A stretch of 18,003 bases of DNA, taken from the NCBI GenBank assembly GCA_913057885.1, contig CAJXOI010000002.1:1-18003 (forward strand). Direction: 5' to 3'. A program made the position numbers and the translations under genes. Positions 7,106 to 14,044 of this stretch are shown here, one piece after another (the stretch's first letter is position 1; every line of letters starts with the position of its first letter). A model generated the notes under the pieces. That model was not told where the DNA came from, did not search any database, and saw only the letters and a program-made list of their open reading frames with translations. Source of the DNA: an uncultured Micavibrio sp. Lineage in GTDB: Bacteria; Pseudomonadota; Alphaproteobacteria; Micavibrionales; UBA1664.

Positions 7106-7190
7106 TTTTTTTATAAATGTATCCCCATGATGTCAATTAAATCGTTTTTGTCAATATAAAAAATAGGTTTTTTATAAAAATGTATCCCAT
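7106..7190 (-). promoter_or_regulatory. Promoter with duplicated 23-bp operator-like repeat
   Basis: Two near-identical 23-bp direct repeats lie at 7106-7128 and 7168-7190. Both contain TGTATCCC preceded by a TTTTTTATAAA-type run, and they are 62 bp apart. On the minus strand a perfect TTGACA (7131-7136) is followed after 15 bp by TATAAA (7110-7115), or after 17 bp by TAAAAA; the proximal repeat overlaps the spacer and -10. A second TTGACA lies at 7149-7154. The repeats are likely operators for the XRE domain of the ImmA/IrrE protein. Confidence 0.65.
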
Positions 7191-7213
7191 ATTGATTCTA
7201 TGTAAACAGAGTT

Positions 7214-7241
7214 AAAAAAGGACGAGAAACAGTTCTCGCCC
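7214..7241 (-). terminator. Rho-independent terminator of the AlpA-DUF3631 operon
   Basis: On the minus strand a 9-bp stem (7241-7233 with 7228-7220, including one G-U pair, core CGAGAA/TTCTCG) with a 4-base loop is followed by six T's (7219-7214). It lies about 30 bp after the DUF3631 stop codon. Confidence 0.85.
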
Positions 7242-7270
7242 CTTCTGTGTATGTGATCTTGATACTAAGC

Positions 7271-8551
7271 TTAATCGTCGAAGAAGTTTTCTTCGTAATG
7301 CCTAACACTGGGTCTAAGTCCCACTTCACTTATGTTTGACGGAACAGAGGAACAATCGTTGTTTTCCAATGGGTTACTGTTATCTCTACACGGAACATCA
7401 AGTGGAACAGACCTATTATTCACGGAACAATCAAGGTACCTATTAAAAGCATCTTCAAAGTCTTTCCGCTCATAACCTCTTGGTGTTCTGTTACCGTCCC
7501 TAAATTTTTTAGGTTTGATACCAAAAGGTTTAAGTTTTTGTGCCAGTTGTTTGGCAGTCAACTCCTTACCTCTATTCCATTCGGCCCATAATCCGTCTTC
7601 GGTTTCATACAGATTTTCTAAAAGAACATCTGTTTCAACTGTATCTCGGTTAAGCGCAGAGAATATATCTTGAATGTCAGATAATAACTGTGTTTCAGGT
7701 GTTTGTTCCTCTTCAACAGTTGATAATTCTAACGCGATTTCACGAGCCTTTTCTCCACACTCAGTATGAATGGCATCCGCAATGGCTATCAAAGGCGTCC
7801 AGTTATCAATTGCTCGGTCATTTAATATATTGGGCATATCAGGGTCACTGTATTGAAGAGCTTCAATATTGTCCTCCGCCCATTGTGCAATTCTTGGTTT
7901 TATGGAGGCCAACTCTCTAGAAACCTTACTAAAGATAAATCGCTCAACCGAATCAGTATCAGTTTTACGTTTTAATTCAATTTCTATTGAACGGTCACGT
8001 ATCGTGTCTGCAGGCTTACCAATCATAGCGATTACCATTGGGGCCCATGTCGAAAATTGCCTTGGTTCGTGATTGTCTCCTGTTGTTCTGATAACATACG
8101 CTGAACTACGCCGATGGCCGCAATTGATAATACCGTTAATTTCAGGGTTTGACCTGATAAAAGTATCTGCTTCATCAATCATCACTGTACCACCGATTTT
8201 ATCTATAGCCCTAAACATTGCTGCTGGTGTAATGTTTGACGTCATCATAGGGTCTTTCACAAGGCCATTCATCATATCCAGAAGTGTGGTTTTCCCACAT
8301 CTTTTTTCAGGCGAAGTTATAATCATTTTAGGGGCAATACTGAATGCGGAAATAGTATGTGAAAACAAAGTCCACAAAGTCAAAACTTCCGCTTGTCCGT
8401 CTTGTAAGGCCATATATCGGTTATAGGTACTCTTTATGTCTTCAAAAAGCTCTAATCCATCAACTGGATTTGTTATAATAACTTCCGATGTGTTAATATT
8501 ATTTATAATTGTCGTTGCGCCCTGTTCTGGGGCGTTTTCTATTACTGGCAT
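7271..8551 (-). CDS. DUF3631-domain P-loop ATPase
   Basis: This 426-residue protein matches the DUF3631 ATPase type found in mobile elements, often near or fused to primase/replication functions. Walker A is at residues 80-90 (SPEKRCGKTTL), Walker B at 122-129 (TVMIDEAD), followed by the conserved segments INCGHRR, the strand with RTTGDNHEPRQF, and FSTWAPMVIAMIGKPADTIRDRSI. The C-terminal 170 residues include a region with KPFGIKPKKFRDGNRTPRGY, probably a winged-helix DNA-binding part, then a low-complexity Asn/Ser-rich tail. The start ATG follows AAAGGAG and lies inside the end of the AlpA gene (10-bp overlap). A role in replication of the excised circle is the usual inference. No primase or polymerase domain is visible here. 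Confidence 0.85.
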   Translation of the reverse strand: MPVIENAPEQGATTIINNINTSEVIITNPVDGLELFEDIKSTYNRYMALQDGQAEVLTLWTLFSHTISAFSIAPKMIITSPEKRCGKTTLLDMMNGLVKDPMMTSNITPAAMFRAIDKIGGTVMIDEADTFIRSNPEINGIINCGHRRSSAYVIRTTGDNHEPRQFSTWAPMVIAMIGKPADTIRDRSIEIELKRKTDTDSVERFIFSKVSRELASIKPRIAQWAEDNIEALQYSDPDMPNILNDRAIDNWTPLIAIADAIHTECGEKAREIALELSTVEEEQTPETQLLSDIQDIFSALNRDTVETDVLLENLYETEDGLWAEWNRGKELTAKQLAQKLKPFGIKPKKFRDGNRTPRGYERKDFEDAFNRYLDCSVNNRSVPLDVPCRDNSNPLENNDCSSVPSNISEVGLRPSVRHYEENFFDD

Positions 8552-8787
8552 TGATATGCTCCTTTATTAGTTGTTGCTAGTGCTTCTAGCCATTTGTTAA
8601 TTTCTGATGCTTTGTATCTTGGTGAATTACCAATATAGATTGCATCGACTGTAAGGGAGTGGTCTTCCCCTTTTTTTCTTAAATATCGTTGTTTACGCAC
8701 CCATGATGGGCTAACGTCTATATATTCTGCCAAGGATGCATCATTGAGGTATGCATTCTCGTTGGTAGGGTTATAATTTTCAAACAT
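8542..8787 (-). CDS. AlpA-like helix-turn-helix protein (excisionase/regulator)
   Basis: This 81-residue product has a MerR/AlpA-type winged helix: LNDASLAEYIDVSPSWVRKQ followed by a wing with GNSPRYKASEINKWLEA, the classic ending of HTH_17/AlpA proteins. Such proteins act as excisionases or activate integrase in prophages, satellites and islands. The ATG follows AAGGAA at good spacing. It is the first gene of an operon with DUF3631, and upstream lie three TATAACA-type sites. It is the best candidate for the directionality factor of the integrase at 993-2342, although it is encoded far from it. Confidence 0.85.
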   Translation of the reverse strand: MFENYNPTNENAYLNDASLAEYIDVSPSWVRKQRYLRKKGEDHSLTVDAIYIGNSPRYKASEINKWLEALATTNKGAYQCQ

Positions 8788-8838
8788 GTTTTTTCCTTTT
8801 TTTGTTATGGCGTATGCCGTTATTTTAAAAATATTTTG

Positions 8839-8882
8839 TATAACACCATTCTAATGATTGATGTTATATGTATATTATAACA
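8839..8882. repeat. Three TATAACA sites upstream of the AlpA-like gene
   Basis: TATAACA occurs at 8839-8845 and 8876-8882, with an inverted copy (TGTTATA) at 8862-8868. The region is AT-rich and lies 50-95 bp upstream of the AlpA-like start. It could be an operator or binding sites for the AlpA-like protein. The repeats are short and the sequence is AT-rich, so chance is not excluded. Confidence 0.35.
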
Positions 8883-8984
8883 GTCTGAAACAACCTACAC
8901 CAAACGCGAGAGACGCTGATTTATTAAATAGAATCAAATACATAAAATCCCTCATTCGCGACTAGAGATTTTTTTGATTTTTTT

Positions 8985-9128
8985 ATGATTACTGTTTCAT
9001 TGATTTCCAAGTGTGCGGATGAACTAGCCAGGCGATACATAAAAAATGGAGTCTTTATGGATAAAAAGTGGATTGCAACACACAGTGCGCGGGAACAAAA
9101 TCTACTAAAAATTTCTCAGGATGCCTAG
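8985..9128 (+). CDS. Possible small ORF, 47 residues (or 23 from an internal start)
   Basis: The frame runs from ATG 8985 to TAG 9126-9128. There is no ribosome-binding site at 8985, but an internal ATG at 9057 has GGAG 5 bp upstream and would give a 23-residue peptide starting MDKKWIATHSAREQ. No family is recognised. A 43-residue frame on the opposite strand (9186 to 9055) covers part of the same stretch without a ribosome-binding site. It lies beside the peptide-modification operon but is transcribed the opposite way. This is a low-confidence entry. Confidence 0.2.
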   Translation: MITVSLISKCADELARRYIKNGVFMDKKWIATHSAREQNLLKISQDA

Positions 9129-9258
9129 AATAAATAAGAAAAAATTCCTTTACATGTAAGGCATACTTGTATATTTTCCTATTCATGGCGTCTGGATCGT
9201 ATTTTCTTTAACCTTCCCTTTATAGAAATTTTCCAGGCGCCGGCTATTTCAACATAAA

Positions 9259-9510
9259 CTAGCCTCCTACTACTGCAGAGAAAAATGATATTCGATCTTG
9301 ATTGGATATGGGATAGTCTGGTTGTTTAATCTCATCGTTTACTGCTGTATATATTACATGCCTATTTTGAAAAATAGTCCTGCATTCTGGTCTTTCTTTT
9401 TCAAGGTAAGCAATCAAGTCATCAATGCTTTTTACATCCTCTGGCAAATCGATATAGTCCTCATGCTTGCCTGTTTTTTCATAAAGCCAAGTAAGATATT
9501 GTATCTTCAT
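9259..9510 (-). CDS. MoaD/ThiS-like sulfur carrier protein
   Basis: This 83-residue beta-grasp protein looks like MoaD: MKIQYLTWLYEKTGKHEDYIDL, then SIDDLIAYLEKERPECRTIF, and the C-terminal block DRISFFSAVVGG. The terminal Gly-Gly is where MoaD and ThiS are adenylated and converted to a thiocarboxylate. No molybdopterin or thiamine genes are nearby. Instead it overlaps the TfuA stop by 4 bp (ATGA) and has a strong AGGAGG upstream, so it is translated with TfuA and YcaO. The likely job is to carry the sulfur used for peptide thioamidation, charged by the MoeB/ThiF-like enzyme of the same operon. A housekeeping MoaD role is less likely from context. Confidence 0.88.
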   Translation of the reverse strand: MKIQYLTWLYEKTGKHEDYIDLPEDVKSIDDLIAYLEKERPECRTIFQNRHVIYTAVNDEIKQPDYPISNQDRISFFSAVVGG

Positions 9511-10262
9511 ACCAATTCCTCCTGTAATTGCTGGGTAATTTGCTGATCAATTGTGAATTTTAAATTGTGCCAATAAACGGTGTTATTAAATTGAAAGTTG
9601 TTATTAGGGAAAACTTCATATCGCTGAATTATTTTCAATAACAAAATCGCATCATCCCGTTTTTGATGAATCTTATTTTCCTTAAGCCATTCAGAGAAAC
9701 TTTGCATTGTATCGGGATAGCTATGCTTAAAAAAACTTATTCCATTGTGATATTTGCGTTCCTTGTAAAAGCTGCGTTTGTAAAAATGTTCTAAATAAAT
9801 TTTTAAATCTGGAGTAAGTACGCCATGGTTCTCGGCTAATTCTAGTGTTGCTCTAATATCAACCATAGCGTCTGATAGGGGTGTGTAATCCATTTCAGCT
9901 GGCGCATGCAAAATAGCAACTTCGTCATCATCGTCAATTAAACCACATGAGTATTGATCATAAATTTCACCTATGCCAAACATACCAAACATATCAAGTT
10001 CAGAGGCTCTAAGCGCACCCATACTAGACGCACCAAAAACTTTTACGCCTTGTGAAATTAAATAGAGTATTTCTTTATGCCACGGAGATGGAATTCTCTC
10101 AAAGTTGCCATCAATTAACCCCATTGCCTTGGGCTTATACTGGCTATAGGCTTTATACATATCACCTTGTTTTGCGGGGGGAAGAAAAATGGCATCGGAG
10201 TATTTTCTAGCCTCTTCACTTGAAATACTAGGCCCTCTAAATATTATGATGTCATTTCGCAT
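9507..10262 (-). CDS. tfuA: TfuA domain protein
   Basis: This 251-residue protein has the TfuA hallmarks: IIIFRGPSIS at the N-terminus, AIFLPPAKQGDMYKAY at 24-39, VFGASSMGALRASELD at 75-90, and DDDEVAILHAPAE at 111-123. TfuA partners YcaO in backbone thioamidation. Work on the methanogen TfuA showed that it hydrolyses thiocarboxylated ThiS to release sulfide and helps YcaO bind its substrate, using a Ser-Lys pair; the serines of GASSMGA are the natural candidates here, the Lys cannot be assigned with certainty. The start ATG lies inside the ycaO gene (19-bp overlap) and the stop overlaps the MoaD-like start, so YcaO, TfuA and the sulfur carrier are tightly coupled. The C-terminal 100 residues or so are less typical and mostly helical. 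Confidence 0.93.
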   Translation of the reverse strand: MRNDIIIFRGPSISSEEARKYSDAIFLPPAKQGDMYKAYSQYKPKAMGLIDGNFERIPSPWHKEILYLISQGVKVFGASSMGALRASELDMFGMFGIGEIYDQYSCGLIDDDDEVAILHAPAEMDYTPLSDAMVDIRATLELAENHGVLTPDLKIYLEHFYKRSFYKERKYHNGISFFKHSYPDTMQSFSEWLKENKIHQKRDDAILLLKIIQRYEVFPNNNFQFNNTVYWHNLKFTIDQQITQQLQEELV

Positions 10263-11506
10263 GCACCTACTCCATACTTTTCGTAATACTCTATGGCTCT
10301 TTCACCCAGTAAGCGTCTGTCAGGGTAAGTGACGCCCTCAAGACCAGGCACAACAACTTTTACAACAGGTATACCAAATTGTGATTTGGTAAGGTCGGCA
10401 TAAATTACTTGATCTAAACCAGCCTTTGAGAGTTGCTCTAACACGTATTCTTGGTCTTCCTCGATATGATCAAAGTCTTTTGAGATGATTTGGGCAAAAT
10501 CATTTAATATTGCCGCTGAGGTATTGTGAAGCTTGTCCAACCAAGATTGGTAAACTTCGGAAGATATTTCACTTTCATAAATTTCTTCATACTGGTCATC
10601 TCGCGCTCCTGAAATAAAAGTCAATCTGCTTTGTGCTGCTTCTGTAATGGCGCGTGATAAGGCAATATTCTTATTAAGATGTGTGCCACTGCCATAAGCT
10701 GGACGAACCCCTATATTCCTATCTGATATTATTTTGCATAGAAATGTTGGTATGTTGAGATCATTAGTTAAGTTCCATACACCAATATGAATATTACTAG
10801 ATTTAAGTTTCCCAATCATTTTTTTCAGGAAGGGCTCCTCGATTGTTTCAATATCGATTCGTTTTTGCGACTGAATATTCTCAGGCGTTAATTGCCACAG
10901 CGCTAAACAGTCTCTTTCAATGACTTCGAATAGAGCATGATTAATTGCTTCAGACAATGTATTACCAGAAGCTAGCCCATTACTATCAGCGATAAAATAC
11001 CCATAGTCATCTGTAACTGGCACTGTGAAAGCAGCATTTATTATTTCGTATGGTGCCCATACAGATTTTTTGCTTACAACTTCTTTACATTCCACCCACA
11101 GAACCGTTGAATCTTCACAAAAATCACGATCTAAAGACCGTGCCAGACGGTCAATATTCACCATATTGTATTCTTTGGAACGTAGAATTTTATATGTTGA
11201 ATGCACTATTGGAAGGGTTATGTTTTCGGCATGATATCCCTCTATCGACTCCATAACAGCTGATACTTTTGCCGAGTAATCGCAGTGCCCCTTTCCTTGA
11301 GAAACCGATAGAGATTTAGAATTAGGACGGCAAGCTGCATATACAGGGATGCCTATTTCATCCAAACCAGTAATATTCGCTACACGTGTGATACCCATTT
11401 TTCTCAGAAAAGGCTCAACCTTCCTAAAAGTATTTTCAGGTGCCTGTGTTCTATGTGTTCCATTTAAAAACTTTTTAGCTTGCATAGATTTAAAATAATC
11501 AGACAC
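10244..11506 (-). CDS. ycaO: YcaO-domain peptide thioamidating enzyme
   Basis: This 420-residue YcaO uses ATP to activate a peptide backbone amide. ATP-binding blocks are visible: SAVMESIEGYHAE at 82-94, EVIERD at 194-199 and RAITEAAQSRLTF at 285-297. The C-terminus (VVVPGLEGVTYPDRRLLGER, then CEMTS) lacks the Pro-rich PxPxP end typical of azoline-forming cyclodehydratases. No separate cyclodehydratase partner or dehydrogenase is present, but TfuA is, so thioamide formation is the best prediction. The start is GTG at 11504-11506 with no clear ribosome-binding site and is enclosed in a 13-bp RNA stem-loop that follows the peptide stop codon. An in-frame ATG (Met8, 11483-11485) is the only near alternative. 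Expression probably depends on translation of the upstream peptide gene. Confidence 0.93.
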   Translation of the reverse strand: MSDYFKSMQAKKFLNGTHRTQAPENTFRKVEPFLRKMGITRVANITGLDEIGIPVYAACRPNSKSLSVSQGKGHCDYSAKVSAVMESIEGYHAENITLPIVHSTYKILRSKEYNMVNIDRLARSLDRDFCEDSTVLWVECKEVVSKKSVWAPYEIINAAFTVPVTDDYGYFIADSNGLASGNTLSEAINHALFEVIERDCLALWQLTPENIQSQKRIDIETIEEPFLKKMIGKLKSSNIHIGVWNLTNDLNIPTFLCKIISDRNIGVRPAYGSGTHLNKNIALSRAITEAAQSRLTFISGARDDQYEEIYESEISSEVYQSWLDKLHNTSAAILNDFAQIISKDFDHIEEDQEYVLEQLSKAGLDQVIYADLTKSQFGIPVVKVVVPGLEGVTYPDRRLLGERAIEYYEKYGVGACEMTS

Positions 11507-11529
11507 CCATTTAAACGAGCATCTGATTA
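11496..11529 (-). promoter_or_regulatory. RNA stem-loop enclosing the ycaO start codon
   Basis: On the minus strand TAATCAGATGCTC (11529-11517) can pair over all 13 positions with GGGTGTCTGATTA (11508-11496), with 3 G-U pairs and an 8-base loop. The outer 8 bp are perfect Watson-Crick pairs. The ycaO GTG (11506-11504) is in the 3' arm. The stem begins 7 bases after the peptide stop codon, so a ribosome finishing the peptide would melt its base. This suggests translational coupling and could also set the peptide-to-enzyme ratio. No T-run follows, so it is not a simple terminator. Confidence 0.6.
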
Positions 11530-11536
11530 AAAAAAA

Positions 11537-11626
11537 TTAACCTAGAGCTTTATCGGCTTCGAAGAATGGTGAAGCAGATTTGTGAATGTATGATTTTGTT
11601 AAAACAATTTTTTTACGAGTAGTCAT
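11537..11626 (-). CDS. Candidate RiPP precursor peptide (29 residues)
   Basis: A short reading frame, ATG 11626-11624 to TAA 11539-11537, encodes 29 residues beginning MTTRKKIVLTKSYIHK and ending SPFFEADKALG. It has the best ribosome-binding site in the window (AAGGAG, 7-base spacer). It is the gene directly upstream of ycaO, the classic place for a precursor peptide. The first half is basic and the C-terminal part is neutral to acidic with Phe-Phe. There is no Cys, no Gly-Gly leader cleavage site and no signal peptide, so azole/azoline chemistry on Cys is excluded and thioamidation of backbone is the likely modification. Which residues are modified, and whether a leader is removed, cannot be seen. 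A 180-bp leader region rich in repeats precedes it. Confidence 0.8.
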   Translation of the reverse strand: MTTRKKIVLTKSYIHKSASPFFEADKALG

Positions 11627-11652
11627 ATTTTTTCTCCTTAGTTTGTAATGAT

Positions 11653-11768
11653 GTACTTACTAACAAGTACGGTTAACATTTTTGAGGAGGGGGGATTTAA
11701 TGCAATTTGCAATTTGCAAAAAATTACTCTTTACAGTGCTAAAAAATGTAAAAAATTATTAGTTTACA
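11653..11768. promoter_or_regulatory. Repeat-rich leader region upstream of the precursor peptide gene
   Basis: The 181 bp between the ATPase gene and the peptide gene hold several repeat types. A dyad GTACTT (11653-11658)/AAGTAC (11665-11670) with a 6-bp spacer lies 27 bp upstream of the peptide start. TGCAATT is repeated in tandem at 11701-11714, followed by TGCAA. TTTACA occurs at 11730-11735 and 11763-11768 with the inverted copy TGTAAA between them at 11747-11752, spaced 16-17 bp. These look like regulator sites for a separate promoter of the peptide-ycaO-tfuA-moaD part of the operon. No convincing -35/-10 pair could be assigned. Confidence 0.45.
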
Positions 11769-11807
11769 AGAAATTAAAGGGAACAGAAGTCGGCTGTGCG
11801 AAACATA

Positions 11808-13979
11808 CTATGGTACGACTTTGTCGCACTCGCTCAATAAAGCTTCTGCACCACAATCAATAGCAATATCCTTGGTGATTCGAAGAAGGGCTCTTATCTC
11901 GTCCTGGGTTTGATCGTTGTATTTGCTGTTTTCATCTTTAATGATTCTAGCTAACAGAAGGCAAGCTGAGGCTTTCTGAAACATGTTTTTTTGCCTATCC
12001 GCAATGTCCATAGACTTTATCACCAAGGTCTTAGCAATTTCTTTCATTCCTAAGTCAAGAAAGCCTTTTGCTTGGACGATTATGTGCATGGCCTCGTTCG
12101 CAACAATACCATTTTGATGAATAAATTCCATCAATTCATCAAGAATAGCTAGTGCCATTATTGGATTGCCTGTGTGAATTAAGTTATCTGCATAGATTGA
12201 TAGGACATCAGGCGTTACGATACCGATTTTATGCTTTCGATTTATACTGTAAGCCTCTTCAATTAAGGGCTTAGCTTTCTCGTACTGGCCTTGAGTCTGA
12301 AATGCTTTTGCAGAAAACGCCAGCCCATAAACTTTTTTCGAAGGGGTTTCGCATTGGTTTAATAAAATTAAGCAGTCATCAATCGCATGATCCATTTTGT
12401 TTTTTTGATTAGTTTGCGCGTATAGATTTGCAATAAGGGCTTTATATGTTGTCTCGATAGGTGTAAAAGATGCGCTCGTCAAAAAATTATGGCTGCTGAA
12501 ATGATGCTCTCTAAAATTTCTTAGTTTCTCACGAGCTAATTTGAAACGACCAAAATCTACCAACATAGCTAATAGTCTTAATTTATTCATCGCCATTGCT
12601 TGGCTATTTGGTATTTTATCTAAAAGTATCAATACATAATCAGGATCATAATTACTCGAGAGCCACCGATAAGTAATTTCTAATCCCATAAATTCAGTAT
12701 CTTTGCTGCAGAAGTCCATGGAATTAGTTTTATTCATCCCAGAATAGAACTTTTCAAGCTCGGTCACTTTTCCCTGCATCGTTAATAACATGCAATAGTC
12801 TCTTTGGAGCTTTCGATACGAATGTTTATGAGTAGCTCCAATATTTTTAAATGCAGAAATAGCTTTTCTAAAGAGAAGCTCAGCTTTTTGAGGTTGCACT
12901 CTTTTTAAAAGGTGTCTTGCTGAATATGAAAGATAAGGAATTGATTCTTTGTATTGGCCGCCGTTATAAAGGTGCATACCGCAGGCTTCAAAATTTCTAA
13001 GATTTTTATATAAATAGAAAAGCTCAATATGGTATGCTATACGCCGGTTATCAACCAATTGCTTATAAATGCTCTCTTGTTGCAAAACATGTGAAAATTC
13101 ATATACATTTTTGGAGGGATTAGAACTCAAAATCTCTCTTTGGCATAAAGAATCGAGAATACTGCTCAAATATTTTTGACGATGTGGCAACAGTATCTCT
13201 AGCTCGTGAAGGTGGAATTTGAAACCTATAATCGATGCGGCTTCTAATAATTCTCTTTCTGCATCGTTAAAATTATCCAGTGTTTCGGAATATAGGGTTT
13301 CTATGTTACTCAGGGCTTCGATATTGTAGTCATTGTTTTGTCCCAAGAGTTTCATCGCTTCACAGATAAAGAGTGGGTTCCCTTTAGCTTTCTTAGCAAG
13401 CTCTGCCTTAATCGTTTTGAGGTTCTTATTTTTTTTGCAGCCTGCTTCAATAAGGTCATGAGCCTTATTAGCTTTCATCTTCTGTATATGAATAGTATGA
13501 AAATTATGGGTTTTACAGCCTTGCCAATCTTTTCTTGATGAGGTTAAAAGCGTGATTGGCAAAGAGTGGTTTGTAAATCGGTCAATAATCCAATCAATCA
13601 ATTGATCACGTGCATCGTCTACGTAATGAATGTCTTCAAAAATAATTAAAATTTCGTTTTTCTTTGCCTTAGTTTCCAGAGATTCATCTAGCCCTTTCAT
13701 ACAATCCAAGTTTAGCTGGCTTGCAATTGAAATTAGCGGGTCAATATGGTCTACCAAGTTATATTGCGTGTCGTATCTCGCAAGTTTTAGATTTTGATAT
13801 TTTCTGTGATATATCTTTGTTACCTCATTAATGCATCTGGTTTTGCCTATCCCAGCTGACCCATGGATATGAATATGTTTAAAGCCATCGAGAATCTCGT
13901 GAGCTAAGACGTCTTGTTCTATGGCAGAGTCCCATATATAGGGAAATTGATAGCTTTGTTCATTTAATTCATTAATCAC
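11808..13979 (-). CDS. STAND-type AAA ATPase with TPR-like repeats
   Basis: The 723-residue protein starts almost directly with a P-loop NTPase domain: Walker A HGSAGIGKTRC at 39-49 and Walker B EILIIFEDIHYVDDA at 109-123, then a sensor-like TLLTSSRKDW. The C-terminal half is a long array of helical, TPR-like repeats, as in MalT/LuxR-type and other signal-transducing NTPases. There is no LuxR, SARP or other helix-turn-helix at either end; the protein stops at GAEALLSECDKVVP. It may therefore act by protein contact rather than DNA binding. The start is GTG with AAGG 7 bases upstream; a 7-bp inverted repeat (13993-13999/14026-14032) lies in the 65-bp gap after the E1 gene. Its place in the operon suggests a sensor or assembly ATPase for the modification machinery. 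Confidence 0.8.
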   Translation of the reverse strand: MINELNEQSYQFPYIWDSAIEQDVLAHEILDGFKHIHIHGSAGIGKTRCINEVTKIYHRKYQNLKLARYDTQYNLVDHIDPLISIASQLNLDCMKGLDESLETKAKKNEILIIFEDIHYVDDARDQLIDWIIDRFTNHSLPITLLTSSRKDWQGCKTHNFHTIHIQKMKANKAHDLIEAGCKKNKNLKTIKAELAKKAKGNPLFICEAMKLLGQNNDYNIEALSNIETLYSETLDNFNDAERELLEAASIIGFKFHLHELEILLPHRQKYLSSILDSLCQREILSSNPSKNVYEFSHVLQQESIYKQLVDNRRIAYHIELFYLYKNLRNFEACGMHLYNGGQYKESIPYLSYSARHLLKRVQPQKAELLFRKAISAFKNIGATHKHSYRKLQRDYCMLLTMQGKVTELEKFYSGMNKTNSMDFCSKDTEFMGLEITYRWLSSNYDPDYVLILLDKIPNSQAMAMNKLRLLAMLVDFGRFKLAREKLRNFREHHFSSHNFLTSASFTPIETTYKALIANLYAQTNQKNKMDHAIDDCLILLNQCETPSKKVYGLAFSAKAFQTQGQYEKAKPLIEEAYSINRKHKIGIVTPDVLSIYADNLIHTGNPIMALAILDELMEFIHQNGIVANEAMHIIVQAKGFLDLGMKEIAKTLVIKSMDIADRQKNMFQKASACLLLARIIKDENSKYNDQTQDEIRALLRITKDIAIDCGAEALLSECDKVVP

Positions 13980-14044
13980 TGCGCGACCTTATTTCAAAGA
14001 GATATTGTTTGTAAATAAAAAAATCCTTTGAATACAATGTTATG

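Larger units (their letters stand above)
8788..9258. other. 471-bp intergenic region between AlpA and the MoaD-like gene
   Basis: No well-supported gene is seen. The left part is AT-rich and holds the TATAACA repeats and probably the promoter of the AlpA-DUF3631 operon. The right part is the downstream end of the biosynthetic operon. The near-palindrome CCTTTACATGTAAGG at 9147-9161, followed on the minus strand by a T-run (9145-9139), could be a weak terminator for that operon. Two small overlapping reading frames on opposite strands (8985-9128 plus, 9055-9186 minus) are weak candidates. Confidence 0.5.

Noticed and set aside
7690..8426. Several plus-strand frames antisense to the DUF3631 gene
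   Set aside because: They are shadows of a clear P-loop ATPase gene and show no protein features of their own.
9259..9510. MoaD-like gene as part of molybdopterin synthesis
   Set aside because: No moaA, moaC, moaE or other cofactor gene is nearby, and the gene overlaps tfuA, so a role in peptide sulfur transfer fits better.
10244..11506. YcaO as an azoline-forming cyclodehydratase (TOMM)
   Set aside because: No cyclodehydratase partner or dehydrogenase is present, the Pro-rich C-terminus is missing, and the candidate peptide has no Cys.
11648..11863. 71-residue plus-strand frame antisense to the peptide leader region
   Set aside because: It lies in the repeat-rich leader and the end of the ATPase gene, has no ribosome-binding site and is low-complexity.
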